From assembly GCF_900110185.1 (NCBI RefSeq), contig NZ_FOCT01000012.1, positions 43,800-107,799 on the forward strand: a stretch of DNA of 64,000 bases, given 5' to 3'. Below, in pieces: positions 46,457 through 56,495 of this stretch. Source of the stretch: Nitrosospira multiformis (GTDB taxonomy: Bacteria; Pseudomonadota; Gammaproteobacteria; Burkholderiales; Nitrosomonadaceae). The notes under the pieces were generated by a model. It was not told the DNA's origin. It was given only the letters and a program-made list of their open reading frames with translations, and searched no databases. Position 1 is the stretch's first letter. The number at the start of each line of letters is the position of its first letter. Position numbers and translations under genes: made by a program.

Positions 46457-47515
46457 ATGATCCTTGTCACCGGTGGCGCAGGTTATATAGGTTCACATAC
46501 CTGTGTGGAATTGTTGAGCGCAGGCCTTGATGTCACTGTATTCGACAATTTTTGCAATAGCCATCCTGAAGCATTAAGGCGGGTTGAGCATATCACCGGA
46601 AAAAAACTCCGCGTTGTGCAAGGCGATTGCCGTGATCGTTCCTCCTTGACCAAAGCCCTCCAAGAGAGTCAAGCAAGCGCCGTCATCCACTTCGCCGGCC
46701 TTAAAGCCGTGGGAGAGTCGGTGCAGCAGCCGCTGGCTTACTACGATAATAACGTTGTGGGTACTCTTCGTTTGCTGGAGGCGATGTCAGAGTGCGGAGT
46801 GAAGACTCTGGTATTCAGCTCCTCTGCTACTGTTTACGGTGAGCCAAAGCGGCTGCCATTAACGGAAGATCATCCTCTCTCTGCCACGAATCCCTATGGG
46901 CGGAGCAAACTGATGATTGAAGAAATTCTGCGCGATCTGTACCGCAGTGATTCTTCCTGGCGCTGTGCCATCCTCAGGTATTTCAATCCTGTTGGAGCAC
47001 ATTCCAGCGGTCTGATCGGTGAAGACCCCAGAGGAACTCCTGATAATCTCATGCCCTTTGTGGCCCAGGTTGCCATCGGCCGTCGCGAGTATCTGAATGT
47101 GTGGGGTAATGATTATCCTACGCCGGATGGGACGGGTGTGCGCGACTATATTCATGTCGTGGATTTGGCATTAGGCCATCTCAAAGCCCTCGAAGCCCTC
47201 GAGAATCCGGAAGTGCGCAATGCAGACGCCGTTAACAGGCGAGGATGCCTGACGGTAAACCTCGGAACCGGGACGGGCTATAGTGTGCTGGAAATGATAA
47301 GGGCTTTTGAAAAGGCGAGTGGCCGAAAGGTATCATACAGAATTGCTTCCCGCCGCCCGGGTGATATTGCCTCATGCTATGCTGAGCCCGCACTCGCATC
47401 CGATCTCCTCGGCTGGAGGGCAGAGCGGAGCCTCGAAGAAATGTGCGTTGACACCTGGCGCTGGCAGAACCAGAATCCCGAGGGATATGGGGGCGAGAAT
47501 TCACATTTGGACTAG
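46457..47515 (+). CDS. galE: UDP-glucose 4-epimerase
   Basis: A 352-residue extended SDR. The N-terminal Rossmann motif is VTGGAGYIGSHTCVELL, the catalytic Tyr/Lys pair is in NPYGRSKLMIEE, and SSSATVYGEPKRLPLTEDHPL is typical of GalE. It interconverts UDP-Glc and UDP-Gal (and possibly the GlcNAc/GalNAc pair). ATG 46457 is preferred over an in-frame upstream codon at 46433. It feeds the EPS locus and is followed by manC about 100 nt later. Confidence 0.93.
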   Translation: MILVTGGAGYIGSHTCVELLSAGLDVTVFDNFCNSHPEALRRVEHITGKKLRVVQGDCRDRSSLTKALQESQASAVIHFAGLKAVGESVQQPLAYYDNNVVGTLRLLEAMSECGVKTLVFSSSATVYGEPKRLPLTEDHPLSATNPYGRSKLMIEEILRDLYRSDSSWRCAILRYFNPVGAHSSGLIGEDPRGTPDNLMPFVAQVAIGRREYLNVWGNDYPTPDGTGVRDYIHVVDLALGHLKALEALENPEVRNADAVNRRGCLTVNLGTGTGYSVLEMIRAFEKASGRKVSYRIASRRPGDIASCYAEPALASDLLGWRAERSLEEMCVDTWRWQNQNPEGYGGENSHLD

Positions 47516-47617
47516 AGTGAGTGTGGTTCTAATTTCTTTGCCGCTATCAGCTCTCTGCTGCCAGGGTCCCTGGTAAATCCACTCGAGCAGCAACGATTCG
47601 TTTTTCGTAAAAACTTT

Positions 47618-49063
47618 ATGCAACCATTGGTTCCCATTGTCCTCTCCGGCGGGTCCGGAACCCGCCTGTGGCCCCTTTCACGCCAGAAATATCCCAAACA
47701 GCTCTTGTCTTTTATCGGTGAAGACTCGCTGTTGCAAGCTACCCTCCGCCGCATGGAAGGACTCACCGATATCGAGCTTGGAGCGCCTCTCGTTATTTGT
47801 AACGAGGAGTACCGCTTTGTCATTGCCGAGCAACTGCGGCTCATGGGAACAAAAGGGAATATTCTGCTCGAGCCGGTGGGACGTAATACTGCTCCCGCAC
47901 TTACACTGGCCGCACTTGCAGCAATGCGGGATGGAAGCGATCCAGTTCTGCTGGTGATGCCGGCAGATCATGTGATCGTTGATGTGCCTCGTTTTCAAAT
48001 GGCCATTCGTGCAGGCATGACGCTAGCTGCGGCCGGTGCAGTGGTAACATTTGGAATCACGCCGGATTCGCCGGAAACAGGCTATGGCTATATTGAAGCC
48101 GGCGAGCCCCTGGGAACGAGTGGGGCAAGCCGGATAGCGCGCTTTGTTGAAAAACCCGATCGTGTCACCGCCCAAACATATCTCGAGACTGGCTCCTATT
48201 TCTGGAACAGCGGGCTATTCATGATGACGGCTTCGGTATGGCTTGCTGTCATAGGTGCCTGTCGTCCCGATATTTCAACCGCTTGTCGTGCAGCCTGGGA
48301 GAAGGGGGTAGTCGATGGCGATTTTTTACGTGTCAATAAGGAAGAGTTTCTGCGCTGTCCGAGCGATTCGATTGATTATGCCGTAATGGAGCGCCTCGCT
48401 CATGATGACTCATTGCCGGCCGGAGTGTTCATTCCGCTCTCCGCGGGATGGTCCGATGTGGGGTCCTGGGATTCCTTGTGGCAGGTTCTGCCCAAGGATC
48501 ATCAAGGCAACGTGTCTCAAGGCGATGTGCTGTTGAATGATTGCCGCAACGTATTGGCCTTGTCCGAGCATCGGCTCGTGGCCTGCGTGGGGATTGAGGA
48601 CATGGTGGTGATTGAAACCCCTGATGCCATCCTCGTGGCCCACATGAACAAAACCCAGCATGTAAAGAAAATCGTGGACGACCTTAAGCGCGGGGGCCGA
48701 CCGGAGAGCGAGCTGCACCGAAAGGTATTCCGTCCTTGGGGGTGGTATGATGGAGTCGATTCGGGTGAGCGTTTCCAGGTAAAGCGGATCGTTGTCAAGC
48801 CAGGCGCTTCGTTGTCGCTTCAGATGCACCATCATCGCGCCGAGCATTGGATCGTCGTACATGGAACTGCACAGGTAACCCGTGGCGATACGACTTATCT
48901 TGTGTCGGAAAATGAATCTACTTTCATACCACTGGGCACGCGTCATCGTTTGCAGAACCCTGGCTGCGTCCCATTGGAGATGATAGAGGTTCAATCCGGT
49001 TCATATTTGGGAGAAGACGACATCGTGCGATTCGAGGATGTTTATGGAAGAAAGGAAAGCTGA
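47618..49063 (+). CDS. manC: Mannose-1-phosphate guanylyltransferase / mannose-6-phosphate isomerase
   Basis: A 481-residue bifunctional enzyme. The nucleotidyltransferase domain has VLSGGSGTRLWPLSRQKYPKQL and VEKPDRVTAQTYLETGSYFWNSG. The C-terminal cupin phosphomannose isomerase domain has RPWGWYDGVDSGERFQVKRI and HHHRAEHWIVVHGTA. It makes GDP-mannose from mannose 6-phosphate, via mannose 1-phosphate. No manB or gmd is visible, so GDP-mannose itself is the likely donor. Length is normal. Confidence 0.94.
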   Translation: MQPLVPIVLSGGSGTRLWPLSRQKYPKQLLSFIGEDSLLQATLRRMEGLTDIELGAPLVICNEEYRFVIAEQLRLMGTKGNILLEPVGRNTAPALTLAALAAMRDGSDPVLLVMPADHVIVDVPRFQMAIRAGMTLAAAGAVVTFGITPDSPETGYGYIEAGEPLGTSGASRIARFVEKPDRVTAQTYLETGSYFWNSGLFMMTASVWLAVIGACRPDISTACRAAWEKGVVDGDFLRVNKEEFLRCPSDSIDYAVMERLAHDDSLPAGVFIPLSAGWSDVGSWDSLWQVLPKDHQGNVSQGDVLLNDCRNVLALSEHRLVACVGIEDMVVIETPDAILVAHMNKTQHVKKIVDDLKRGGRPESELHRKVFRPWGWYDGVDSGERFQVKRIVVKPGASLSLQMHHHRAEHWIVVHGTAQVTRGDTTYLVSENESTFIPLGTRHRLQNPGCVPLEMIEVQSGSYLGEDDIVRFEDVYGRKES

Positions 49064-49277
49064 AGACTCGATCAATTCCCTTAGCTAGTCCTATCGGTCT
49101 ATTGATCATTTTCCCACGGAGTGTAATCTTCCATTATCGAGGCTCGCGAATTTATTTCGCACCTCGGTGCAACAGGTATCACCCACAAAAAAATTGTCAG
49201 CCACTCTTCCATATATGAAGAGTTATGTAGGGATGGTTGGCTTAACTTCCATGTACATGACGATTAGGAGGTATAAG

Positions 49278-49847
49278 ATGACTAAATTTCCATTGAAACA
49301 AGCCGTTGCAGTTGCGGTCCTGGCAAGCGCCAGTGCTGCAGCATATGCCGATACACAACAGAGTCTGGGCACGATATCCACCTCTGCGCCCACAGTTTTC
49401 AACAGTATCGTGGGACCGACAACCACCGGTTTTAGCGACATTTTCACGTTTGACGTACAACAGCCTAACTTCGGCGGTGCCGCAACGGTGGTAGACATTC
49501 CACTCAGCTTTAGTGGATTTAGCTTTGATACGGTGCTTGCCACCATGTCGCTTGTGTCAGCCGGCGCTGACGGGGCGATAGGGGGTGGTGATGATACTGT
49601 TCTGCAATCGGTTGTGCTTCCCTCACCCGGTAACAGCGATAATATGCTGAGCCTGGATTGGAACACTTCCCTTTCCGGCTTGCATTACCTTAACATTACT
49701 GGTGTAACAGGTGGTAGCGAGGGTGGCATATATGCGGGGGCCATTGCAGCATCGATACCTGAACCCGAAACATATGCGATGCTTCTCGCTGGTTTGGGGC
49801 TCATGGGCGCCGTTGTTCGTCGCCGGGGAATGCGCAAAACCTCATAA
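49278..49847 (+). CDS. FxDxF-type PEP-CTERM secreted protein
   Basis: A 189-residue protein with a signal peptide cleaved near AAYADT. The mature part is Ser/Thr/Gly-rich and has the FxDxF motif in GFSDIFTF near residue 55. It ends with IPEPETYAMLLAGLGLMGAVVRRR, a complete PEP-CTERM tail (PEP, helix, arginine cluster). It should be an exosortase B substrate and is a typical matrix-type protein of such loci. GGAGGT lies 5 nt before ATG 49278, which sets the start. Confidence 0.9.
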   Translation: MTKFPLKQAVAVAVLASASAAAYADTQQSLGTISTSAPTVFNSIVGPTTTGFSDIFTFDVQQPNFGGAATVVDIPLSFSGFSFDTVLATMSLVSAGADGAIGGGDDTVLQSVVLPSPGNSDNMLSLDWNTSLSGLHYLNITGVTGGSEGGIYAGAIAASIPEPETYAMLLAGLGLMGAVVRRRGMRKTS

Positions 49848-49879
49848 GCGAAGATTCTCAGTCCTTTGTTCTTTTGACG

Positions 49880-49897
49880 CGGCCCCTTCGGGGGCCG
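49880..49897 (+). terminator. Rho-independent terminator after the PEP-CTERM gene
   Basis: A perfect hairpin CGGCCCC-TTCG-GGGGCCG with a stable UUCG-type loop, followed by TTCCCGTTTTATT. It lies 32 nt after the stop of the FxDxF gene and ends the first EPS segment. Confidence 0.75.
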
Positions 49898-50351
49898 TTC
49901 CCGTTTTATTACTTCTTCTTGTTATAATCCTGTCGAAACCATTCGAATTCGACGTCGTACCGCTTCTCATTTTCATAGCTAGGATGCTCTTTTCATTCCC
50001 ACGGATTTCTGAGTTTTTCGTCTGTCTGCATTCCCTTTTTGAGTAAAGGACCTTTCTTCCCTCAAAGGAATACTTTCAAACGTTTTCCTGGTCCAGGGCA
50101 TCCTGATCGTAACCCGCGTGTACGGAAATCGAAACTTCTTTCGATGGTTTAAATGATCGGACGCGGCAGAGAGAAAGTATGGCAGGGGAGCGTGCAGCAA
50201 AAAGCAAGAGAAAGACCAAGCGCGCTATCCTGTTTATTGGAGGAAACAGGATAACGGATGTAAGGGATATTGGCTCAATGCGGTTGGACGGTGTGACCAA
50301 CCGTGTCTGATTAATGCCCATCCCCGTTAATGGGAAAGAGCCCCTTTAAAT
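49898..50351. other. Spacer before tRNA-Val
   Basis: About 450 nt, AT-rich, with only short frames that have no ribosome site or known domain. No repeats of the tRNA 3' end, integrase gene or attachment site is visible. Confidence 0.45.
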
Positions 50352-50428
50352 TGGTAGGCGCGATTGGACTCGAACCAACGACCCCCACCATGTCAAGGTG
50401 GTGCTCTAACCAGCTGAGCTACGCGCCT
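50352..50428 (-). tRNA. tRNA-Val(GAC)
   Basis: A complete cloverleaf on the minus strand with encoded CCA. The acceptor stem AGGCGCG/CGCGCCT and the anticodon loop TTGACAT between CCACC and GGTGG give anticodon GAC (valine). It is the only minus-strand gene between 31.9 and 58.9 kb. Confidence 0.95.
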
Positions 50429-50537
50429 GCAAGGCGAATTTTAGCTGAAACGGTGCGGACGTTCAAACTATAATGTGCAGTTCTTGAACGATGTGTCGTT
50501 ATGTTCGCGAGTCTTTTTCGTTCAGCAGCAGGAAGCA

Positions 50538-51269
50538 ATGGAAAAAATCCGGTTATCCAAGCTCATGTCCCAGAAGGGGTTGTGTTCGCGCCGGGAAGCG
50601 GATGACTATATCGAACGCGGCTGGGTATTTGTGGATGGCGAGCGCATAAGTCAATTGGGCATCAAGGTTTTTCCTACGCAGGAAATAAAGCTTGCGCGCA
50701 TGGCGCAAGCGCAGCAGTGTGATCAAATCACCGTACTGTTGCATAAGCCCGTCGGGTATGTTTCAGGACAACCCGAGCGAGGATACAAGCCCGCGATCAG
50801 CCTCATTAATAGAGAATCGCAGTTTCATGATAGCAATGCACCGTCCAGTTTTAGTCCATCAAATTTGAAAGGCATGGCGCCCGCAGGTCGGTTGGATATC
50901 GATTCAAGTGGATTGCTTGTGTTTACCCAGGACGGTCGCATCGCAAGGAAATTGATCGGTGCCGAATCCGAGATTGAAAAGGAGTATCTTGTACGTGTAG
51001 AAGGAGCGTTGTCCCAGCGCACTCTGAATCTGTTAAGTCACGGCCTGAGTCTGGATGGACAGGCACTGAAACGTGCCGCGGTGGTCCAGCAAAATAAGGA
51101 CCAGTTGAGGTTCATTTTAAAGGAAGGCAGGAAGCGGCAGATTCGTAGAATGTGCGAACTGGTTGGTTTGAAGGTCACAGGACTGAAACGCGTTCGCATC
51201 GGCAAGGTAAGGCTGGGCGAGCTTCCCTTGGGAAAGTGGCGTTATTTGCGGCAAGACGAAGAGTTTTAA
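50538..51269 (+). CDS. rluF: rRNA pseudouridine synthase, RluF-like
   Basis: A 243-residue pseudouridine synthase. The N-terminal S4 RNA-binding domain is [25 protein letters not shown]. The catalytic aspartate is in the family II motif [17 protein letters not shown]. The C-terminal [27 protein letters not shown] and PLGKWRYL resemble RluF (23S rRNA U2604) more than RluB. ATG 50538 is preferred over an upstream in-frame ATG at 50475. It is a housekeeping gene between two parts of the polysaccharide region. Confidence 0.88.
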   Translation: MEKIRLSKLMSQKGLCSRREADDYIERGWVFVDGERISQLGIKVFPTQEIKLARMAQAQQCDQITVLLHKPVGYVSGQPERGYKPAISLINRESQFHDSNAPSSFSPSNLKGMAPAGRLDIDSSGLLVFTQDGRIARKLIGAESEIEKEYLVRVEGALSQRTLNLLSHGLSLDGQALKRAAVVQQNKDQLRFILKEGRKRQIRRMCELVGLKVTGLKRVRIGKVRLGELPLGKWRYLRQDEEF

Positions 51270-51380
51270 CCACTTATTCTGCATTTTTCGATTTTGTCCA
51301 TCATCAGGATTCATCGTAAGGATTCCCAAGCCGTAAGGGTGTATTAAACAGCATAACGTAATGAGTTCAAGGAAGAGCAA

Positions 51381-52442
51381 ATGATTCTGGTAACAGGAGG
51401 CGCCGGATTTATCGGGGCAAATTTCGTATTGGATTGGTTGGAGCAATCTGACGAGGCGGTCATCAACCTCGACGTGCTTACTTATGCTGGCAACCTGGAG
51501 AACCTGAAAACGTTGGAGGGTGACAAGCGGCATGTTTTTATACAAGGCGATATTGGTGATTCCGATCTCCTGGTTCATCTGCTAAAGGACTATCGGCCGC
51601 GCGCCATCCTTAATTTTGCCGCAGAGAGCCATGTCGATCGTTCCATACATGGTCCGGAGGATTTCATACAGACCAACATCGTGGGCACCTTTCGCCTTCT
51701 GGAAGCATCTCGCGATTACTGGAGCAAATTGAAGGAAAATGAAAAGCAGCAGTTTCGTTTTCTGCATGTCTCGACCGATGAGGTTTATGGCTCGCTGGCA
51801 AAAGACGAAATGCCTTTTACCGAGACGCATCGTTACGAACCTAACAGCCCTTACTCGGCAAGCAAGGCAGCGAGCGATCATTTGGTGCGCGCCTATCACC
51901 ACACTTACGGATTGCCTGTTCTCACAACAAACTGCTCCAACAATTACGGCCCATATCAATTTCCCGAAAAGCTCATCCCGCTCATGATTGTCCATGCACT
52001 GGCCGGAAAGTCATTGCCGGTCTACGGCGATGGCCAGCAAATCCGTGACTGGCTCTACGTAAAAGATCATTGCAGCGCCATTCGCCGCGTGCTGGAGGAC
52101 GGCGTTCCGGGACAGATTTATAATATCGGGGGCTGGAATGAAAAACCCAACATCGAAATTGTGGAAACAATCTGTAGCCTGCTGGACACGTTTCGCCCCC
52201 AGGCGGGCCAGTCCTATCGCAATCTGATCAAATATGTGGCGGATCGTCCAGGCCATGACCGGCGCTATGCGATCGATGCGAGCAAAATCGAGCTTGAGCT
52301 GGGTTGGAGACCTGCTGAAACTTTTGAAACAGGAATCAGCAAAACCGTGCAATGGTATCTCGACAACGCGGTTTGGGTCACCCATGTTCAATCCGGTGCT
52401 TACCGACACTGGGTGGAGAAGAACTACAAAGAGCGCGCTTGA
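51381..52442 (+). CDS. rfbB: dTDP-glucose 4,6-dehydratase
   Basis: A 353-residue extended SDR, second step of dTDP-L-rhamnose synthesis. The motifs are [28 protein letters not shown] and the catalytic tyrosine in [39 protein letters not shown] is diagnostic for RmlB. It starts the rfbB-D-A-C operon: its stop overlaps the rfbD start by 1 nt (TGATG). Upstream, 111 nt separates it from rluF. Confidence 0.96.
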   Translation: MILVTGGAGFIGANFVLDWLEQSDEAVINLDVLTYAGNLENLKTLEGDKRHVFIQGDIGDSDLLVHLLKDYRPRAILNFAAESHVDRSIHGPEDFIQTNIVGTFRLLEASRDYWSKLKENEKQQFRFLHVSTDEVYGSLAKDEMPFTETHRYEPNSPYSASKAASDHLVRAYHHTYGLPVLTTNCSNNYGPYQFPEKLIPLMIVHALAGKSLPVYGDGQQIRDWLYVKDHCSAIRRVLEDGVPGQIYNIGGWNEKPNIEIVETICSLLDTFRPQAGQSYRNLIKYVADRPGHDRRYAIDASKIELELGWRPAETFETGISKTVQWYLDNAVWVTHVQSGAYRHWVEKNYKERA

Positions 52443-53344
52443 TGAAAATTCTGCTGTTCGGAAAAGACGGCCAGGTTGGGTGGGAACTGCAGCGCAGTCT
52501 TGCCCCCCTGGGAGAGATAGTGACTCTGGATTTTGGGAGCCGGGAATACTGCGGTGACTTCACGCGCTTCGATGGAATTGCGGATACCGTTCGGGCAGTT
52601 GCGCCGGATGTGATCGTGAATGCCGCCGCCTATACAGCGGTGGACAAGGCTGAAAGCGAGCCGGAGCGTGTCCGTCTCATCAACGCCCTCGCTCCCGCTA
52701 TACTCGCCCGCGAGGCCGGCAAGCTGGGCGCCTGGCTGGTACATTATTCTACCGATTATGTATTTGACGGGAGCGGAAGTGCGCCTCGTATGGAAACCGA
52801 TTCTCCCGCCCCTTTAAATGTGTACGGCATAACTAAGCTCGAAGCCGAGCAAGCGATTTTGACCTCGGGTTGCAACCATCTCATCTTTCGCACGAGTTGG
52901 GTTTTTGCAGCGCGTGGCAGTAATTTCGCAAAAACCATGCTGCGCTTGGCTCAGCAACGCGATAGTCTCAATGTTATCGATGACCAGGTCGGTGCTCCTA
53001 CCGGTGCGGAGCTTCTGGCTGACATCACTGCTCACGTCATACGGATAAGCAGGCAGCGGCAGAATATCTCAGGGCTTTATCATCTGGCTGCCGCGGGTGA
53101 AACATCCTGGTATGGTTATGCGAGTTTTGTATTGAACTTTGCGCGGCAGAGAGGAGTCAAGCTCACGGTCGCGCCGGAAAATATTGTCCCGGTAGCAAGC
53201 AACGAATTTCCATCCGCCGCTCGGCGGCCAAAAAACTCCCGCCTCGATACCGGAAAACTGCAAAGCACATTCGATTTAAGCTTGCCGTCGTGGGAGACAG
53301 GGGTTGCCCGCATGCTCACCGAAATTCTCGAGAAACCACTATGA
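52442..53344 (+). CDS. rfbD: dTDP-4-dehydrorhamnose reductase
   Basis: A 300-residue SDR that makes dTDP-L-rhamnose in the last step. The N-terminal [19 protein letters not shown] is an RmlD-type Rossmann motif, [13 protein letters not shown] precedes the active site and [12 protein letters not shown] contains the catalytic tyrosine and lysine. It overlaps rfbB by 1 nt and rfbA by 4 nt. An upstream in-frame start at 52352 is inside rfbB and is rejected. Confidence 0.95.
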   Translation: MKILLFGKDGQVGWELQRSLAPLGEIVTLDFGSREYCGDFTRFDGIADTVRAVAPDVIVNAAAYTAVDKAESEPERVRLINALAPAILAREAGKLGAWLVHYSTDYVFDGSGSAPRMETDSPAPLNVYGITKLEAEQAILTSGCNHLIFRTSWVFAARGSNFAKTMLRLAQQRDSLNVIDDQVGAPTGAELLADITAHVIRISRQRQNISGLYHLAAAGETSWYGYASFVLNFARQRGVKLTVAPENIVPVASNEFPSAARRPKNSRLDTGKLQSTFDLSLPSWETGVARMLTEILEKPL

Positions 53345-54228
53345 TTCAGCGTAAAGGCATCATTCTTGCCGGGGGCTCCGGCACACGGCTCTATCCGGTG
53401 ACAAAAGCGGTCTCCAAACAACTGCTGCCTATTTACGACAAGCCCATGATCTACTATCCGCTCAGCACATTGATGCTTGCGGGTATTCGCGACATTCTCA
53501 TTATTTCCACTCCTCAGGATACGCCACGTTTCGAGCAGCTTCTGGGTGATGGGGGCGATTGGGGTTTGAACCTGCAATATGCGGTGCAAAACAGCCCGGA
53601 TGGGCTCGCTCATGCTTTTATCATTGGCAGGGATTTCATTGGAAGGGATTCGAGCGCGCTTGTGTTGGGTGATAACATTTTCTATGGCCACGATTTGCAT
53701 CTGCAATTACAGCATGCCATGGAAAGACAGGAAGGTGCGACAGTCTTTGCCTATCACGTACAGGACCCGGAGCGGTACGGGGTCGTCGCCTTTGATGCGA
53801 ATCATCGTGTTTCTTCGCTGGAAGAAAAACCTGCTCAACCCAAGAGCAACTACGCGGTGACTGGCCTTTATTTCTACGATAATCAGGTGGTGGACATTGC
53901 CAGTGGACTCAAGCCTTCCGCGCGCGGCGAGCTGGAAATCACCGATGTCAATCGCACTTATCTCAAGCACAATCAGCTCAATGTGGAAATCATGGGGCGT
54001 GGCTATGCCTGGCTCGATACCGGCACGCACGAAAGCCTGATAGAAGCGAGCAACTTCATTGAAACCATCGAACACCGTCAAGGACTCAAAGTGGCCTGCC
54101 CGGAAGAGATTGCCTTTCGCCAGGGTTTCATCAGCGGTGAGCAGCTTGCGAAGCTGGCGCAACCTCTGGCCAAGAATGGTTACGGCCAGTACTTGAAACA
54201 CTTGCTAGAGGAACGGGTGGTTACATGA
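53341..54228 (+). CDS. rfbA: Glucose-1-phosphate thymidylyltransferase
   Basis: A 295-residue nucleotidyltransferase that makes dTDP-glucose, the first step of the rhamnose pathway. The signature [37 protein letters not shown] and [13 protein letters not shown] are diagnostic for RmlA. Feedback inhibition by dTDP-rhamnose is expected from the family. It overlaps rfbD (ATGA) and rfbC by 4 nt. Confidence 0.96.
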   Translation: MIQRKGIILAGGSGTRLYPVTKAVSKQLLPIYDKPMIYYPLSTLMLAGIRDILIISTPQDTPRFEQLLGDGGDWGLNLQYAVQNSPDGLAHAFIIGRDFIGRDSSALVLGDNIFYGHDLHLQLQHAMERQEGATVFAYHVQDPERYGVVAFDANHRVSSLEEKPAQPKSNYAVTGLYFYDNQVVDIASGLKPSARGELEITDVNRTYLKHNQLNVEIMGRGYAWLDTGTHESLIEASNFIETIEHRQGLKVACPEEIAFRQGFISGEQLAKLAQPLAKNGYGQYLKHLLEERVVT

Positions 54229-54776
54229 AGGTTATCGCCACCTCTATCCCGGAGGTCCTGATAATCGAGCCTAAAGTATTCGGAGATAGTCGCGGATTTT
54301 TCTTCGAGAGCTTCAATCAGGAAAATTTCCGGGAGGCGATCGGACTTGACGTGCGGTTTGTACAGGATAATCATAGCCGCTCTGTCAAGGGTGTGCTGCG
54401 CGGTCTACACTATCAGATTCGTCGGCCGCAGGGAAAGCTGGTACGTGTCGTGCGTGGGGCAGTATTCGACGTAGCGGTAGACATTCGCAGATCATCCCCT
54501 ACTTTTGGGCATTGGGTGGGGGTGGAATTGACTGAAGACAATTACCGCCAGTTGTGGTTGCCGCCCGGATTTGCGCATGGGTTCTATGTCCTCAGTGACA
54601 TTGCAGATTTCTTATATAAAACCACCGAGTACTATTTTTCTGATTTTGATCGCAGTATTCTGTGGAACGACCCGGGAATTGCCATCGAATGGCCCATTGA
54701 GACAGGGGCAAGCCCCGTCGTTTCCAGCAAAGATGAAAAGGCGGCGAGACTGGTTCATGCCGAGGTGTTCGAATGA
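54225..54776 (+). CDS. rfbC: dTDP-4-dehydrorhamnose 3,5-epimerase
   Basis: A 183-residue cupin-fold epimerase. The motifs are [18 protein letters not shown], the active-site histidine and Lys in [20 protein letters not shown], and [16 protein letters not shown]. It overlaps rfbA by 4 nt and is the last rhamnose gene. With rfbB, D and A, the window holds the full dTDP-L-rhamnose pathway. Confidence 0.95.
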   Translation: MKVIATSIPEVLIIEPKVFGDSRGFFFESFNQENFREAIGLDVRFVQDNHSRSVKGVLRGLHYQIRRPQGKLVRVVRGAVFDVAVDIRRSSPTFGHWVGVELTEDNYRQLWLPPGFAHGFYVLSDIADFLYKTTEYYFSDFDRSILWNDPGIAIEWPIETGASPVVSSKDEKAARLVHAEVFE

Positions 54777-54883
54777 AGTCGCGCTGTGTTCCAGGTTCGT
54801 GAAATAATGGCGGGACATGGAAAGAGAGCAGATAGCGCGTCAGACCGAGTCGGTACCAGACAAAGAACAGTGAGTATCCGGTA

Positions 54884-55987
54884 ATGATGCAGATACAGCC
54901 AGGACAGGAATTTCCGTTGCGGGAGGCGCACAACCTTGTCCGCGATCTTATGACGCCCAACCCCTGGATCTACTGGTTGGATTTTCTCTTCCATATCTCG
55001 CTTGGCTGGACAGCCTTCCTGATCATCCTGTCCATGCCGCTCTTTTCATTCTGGCAGTTGTTGGCGATGCTCGTTGCCACGTTTGCTTTTTATCGCGCCG
55101 CTATCTTTGTACATGAGTTGGCCCACCTCAGAAAGGGCAGCTTCGGGCTGTTTCGCTTTATTTGGAATGTGACGTGTGGCATACCTCTGCTGATTCCTTC
55201 CTTTACCTATGATGGCGTGCACAACGATCACCACAGGAGGGATGTGTATGGCACTGCCGGAGATGGAGAATATATCCCTTTTGCAACCTTGAAACCGATG
55301 GTCATGGTGGGGTATGTGCTGCTGTCCTTCATCCTGCCGCTTTTCTTCATCGTTCGTTTCCTGCTTCTCACACCGCTGTCGTATTTCATTCCCCCGCTGC
55401 GCCGGATTCTGTGGGAGCGCGCCTCCTCACTCACCATAGATATGAACTATAAGCGTGCGCTGAATGCGATCCGCAACGACAGGCATTGGAGAATCCAGGA
55501 GTTTGGCGCTTTTGTATTTATCACCGTGGTGGTTACCTGTATTGCACTGGGTATTCTGACCCCTTACTTCCTGGTCTTCTGGTACGTCATCGCGATGTTC
55601 ATCTTCTTTATAAACTCCTTGCGCACATTGAGCGCGCACGCGTATCGTAATCCCGGCGACCGCCCGATGGAATTTGCCGAGCAATATCTCGATTCCATCA
55701 ATGTGCCAGGCAACTTCCTTACTGGCCTGTGGGCTCCGGTTGGTTTGCGCTATCACGCAACACACCATCTCTTCATGAGCATGCCCTACCATAATCTGGC
55801 TGAAGCTCAGCGGCGTCTTGTAAACGGGTTGAGCGATAATACTCTTTATCTGACCACAGTTCGGGCAGGCATGTGGGACGCATTACGGCGGATATGGGAG
55901 GAAGCCGTCGCGAATACGCGGCGGAGCGTGGCGTCCGCACCTGTGGTTGAGCTGGACGATAGTGTAGGACGGCATAGAAACGCTTAA
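54884..55987 (+). CDS. Fatty acid desaturase-family protein
   Basis: A 367-residue membrane di-iron protein. Three histidine boxes are visible: HELAHLRKG (about residue 86), HNDHHRRD (about 114) and HATHH (about 290), separated by several membrane helices. The family includes acyl-lipid desaturases and lipid hydroxylases, and the acyl substrate cannot be told from sequence. It lies 107 nt after rfbC and before tviB. It may serve general membrane lipids or modify a lipid used in this locus. Confidence 0.85.
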   Translation: MMQIQPGQEFPLREAHNLVRDLMTPNPWIYWLDFLFHISLGWTAFLIILSMPLFSFWQLLAMLVATFAFYRAAIFVHELAHLRKGSFGLFRFIWNVTCGIPLLIPSFTYDGVHNDHHRRDVYGTAGDGEYIPFATLKPMVMVGYVLLSFILPLFFIVRFLLLTPLSYFIPPLRRILWERASSLTIDMNYKRALNAIRNDRHWRIQEFGAFVFITVVVTCIALGILTPYFLVFWYVIAMFIFFINSLRTLSAHAYRNPGDRPMEFAEQYLDSINVPGNFLTGLWAPVGLRYHATHHLFMSMPYHNLAEAQRRLVNGLSDNTLYLTTVRAGMWDALRRIWEEAVANTRRSVASAPVVELDDSVGRHRNA

Positions 55988-56495
55988 AAATATCATTCGT
56001 CGCAAAGCGACGCTTATCCCGGTTCATCAAGCACTACTCGGTTGCGAACCTGAACGGATCTCCAGACTTTGCGTGGAGACTCGTTCCAAAGCAGTCGGTG
56101 CAATGAACTTTGTTCCTGATTGAGTCGAGGCAGGTCGGCTTATGGCATCCGGCTCGCCCGGCTTCTACATAGGTGAGCCAGGGTGCGATCGTTTCTTTGG
56201 CTTGCGCGATTCTGAGAGCATCAAGAGCATCAAGAGGTTTTAGGAGGTTTCGCGCTGTAAGCCAGGCAGAGGGCGGGGCATGTTGAAAGTGTGTTGGGCA
56301 AGCACAAATCCTGCTCACAGCCAGCCTCTTCCTTTTTCCTTTGTCATTTCTCGCTATGATATGCTGCCATGAACAGTTCGGGAACTGACCTTCAGTACAA
56401 TGGTATTCGAGGTGATATGGCTTGATGATATTGGATGGAGATGATCTGGTTTTGTGCCGTTATAACGTCTATAAGTATAAAGCGGGAGGTAACTG
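55988..56495. other. Spacer between the desaturase and tviB genes
   Basis: About 500 nt without a supported gene. A 6-bp hairpin CGTCGC-AAA-GCGACG at 55998-56012 follows the desaturase stop but lacks a clear T-run. A 94-codon minus-strand frame has no ribosome site. GGGAGGT at about 56484-56490 is the ribosome site of tviB. Confidence 0.45.

Noticed and set aside
56215..56240. Short tandem repeat AGAGCATCA x2
   Set aside because: Two copies only, in a non-coding spacer, with no sign of a CRISPR or other array.
56034..56318. A 94-codon minus-strand frame between the desaturase and tviB genes
   Set aside because: Low-complexity composition, no ribosome site and no domain.
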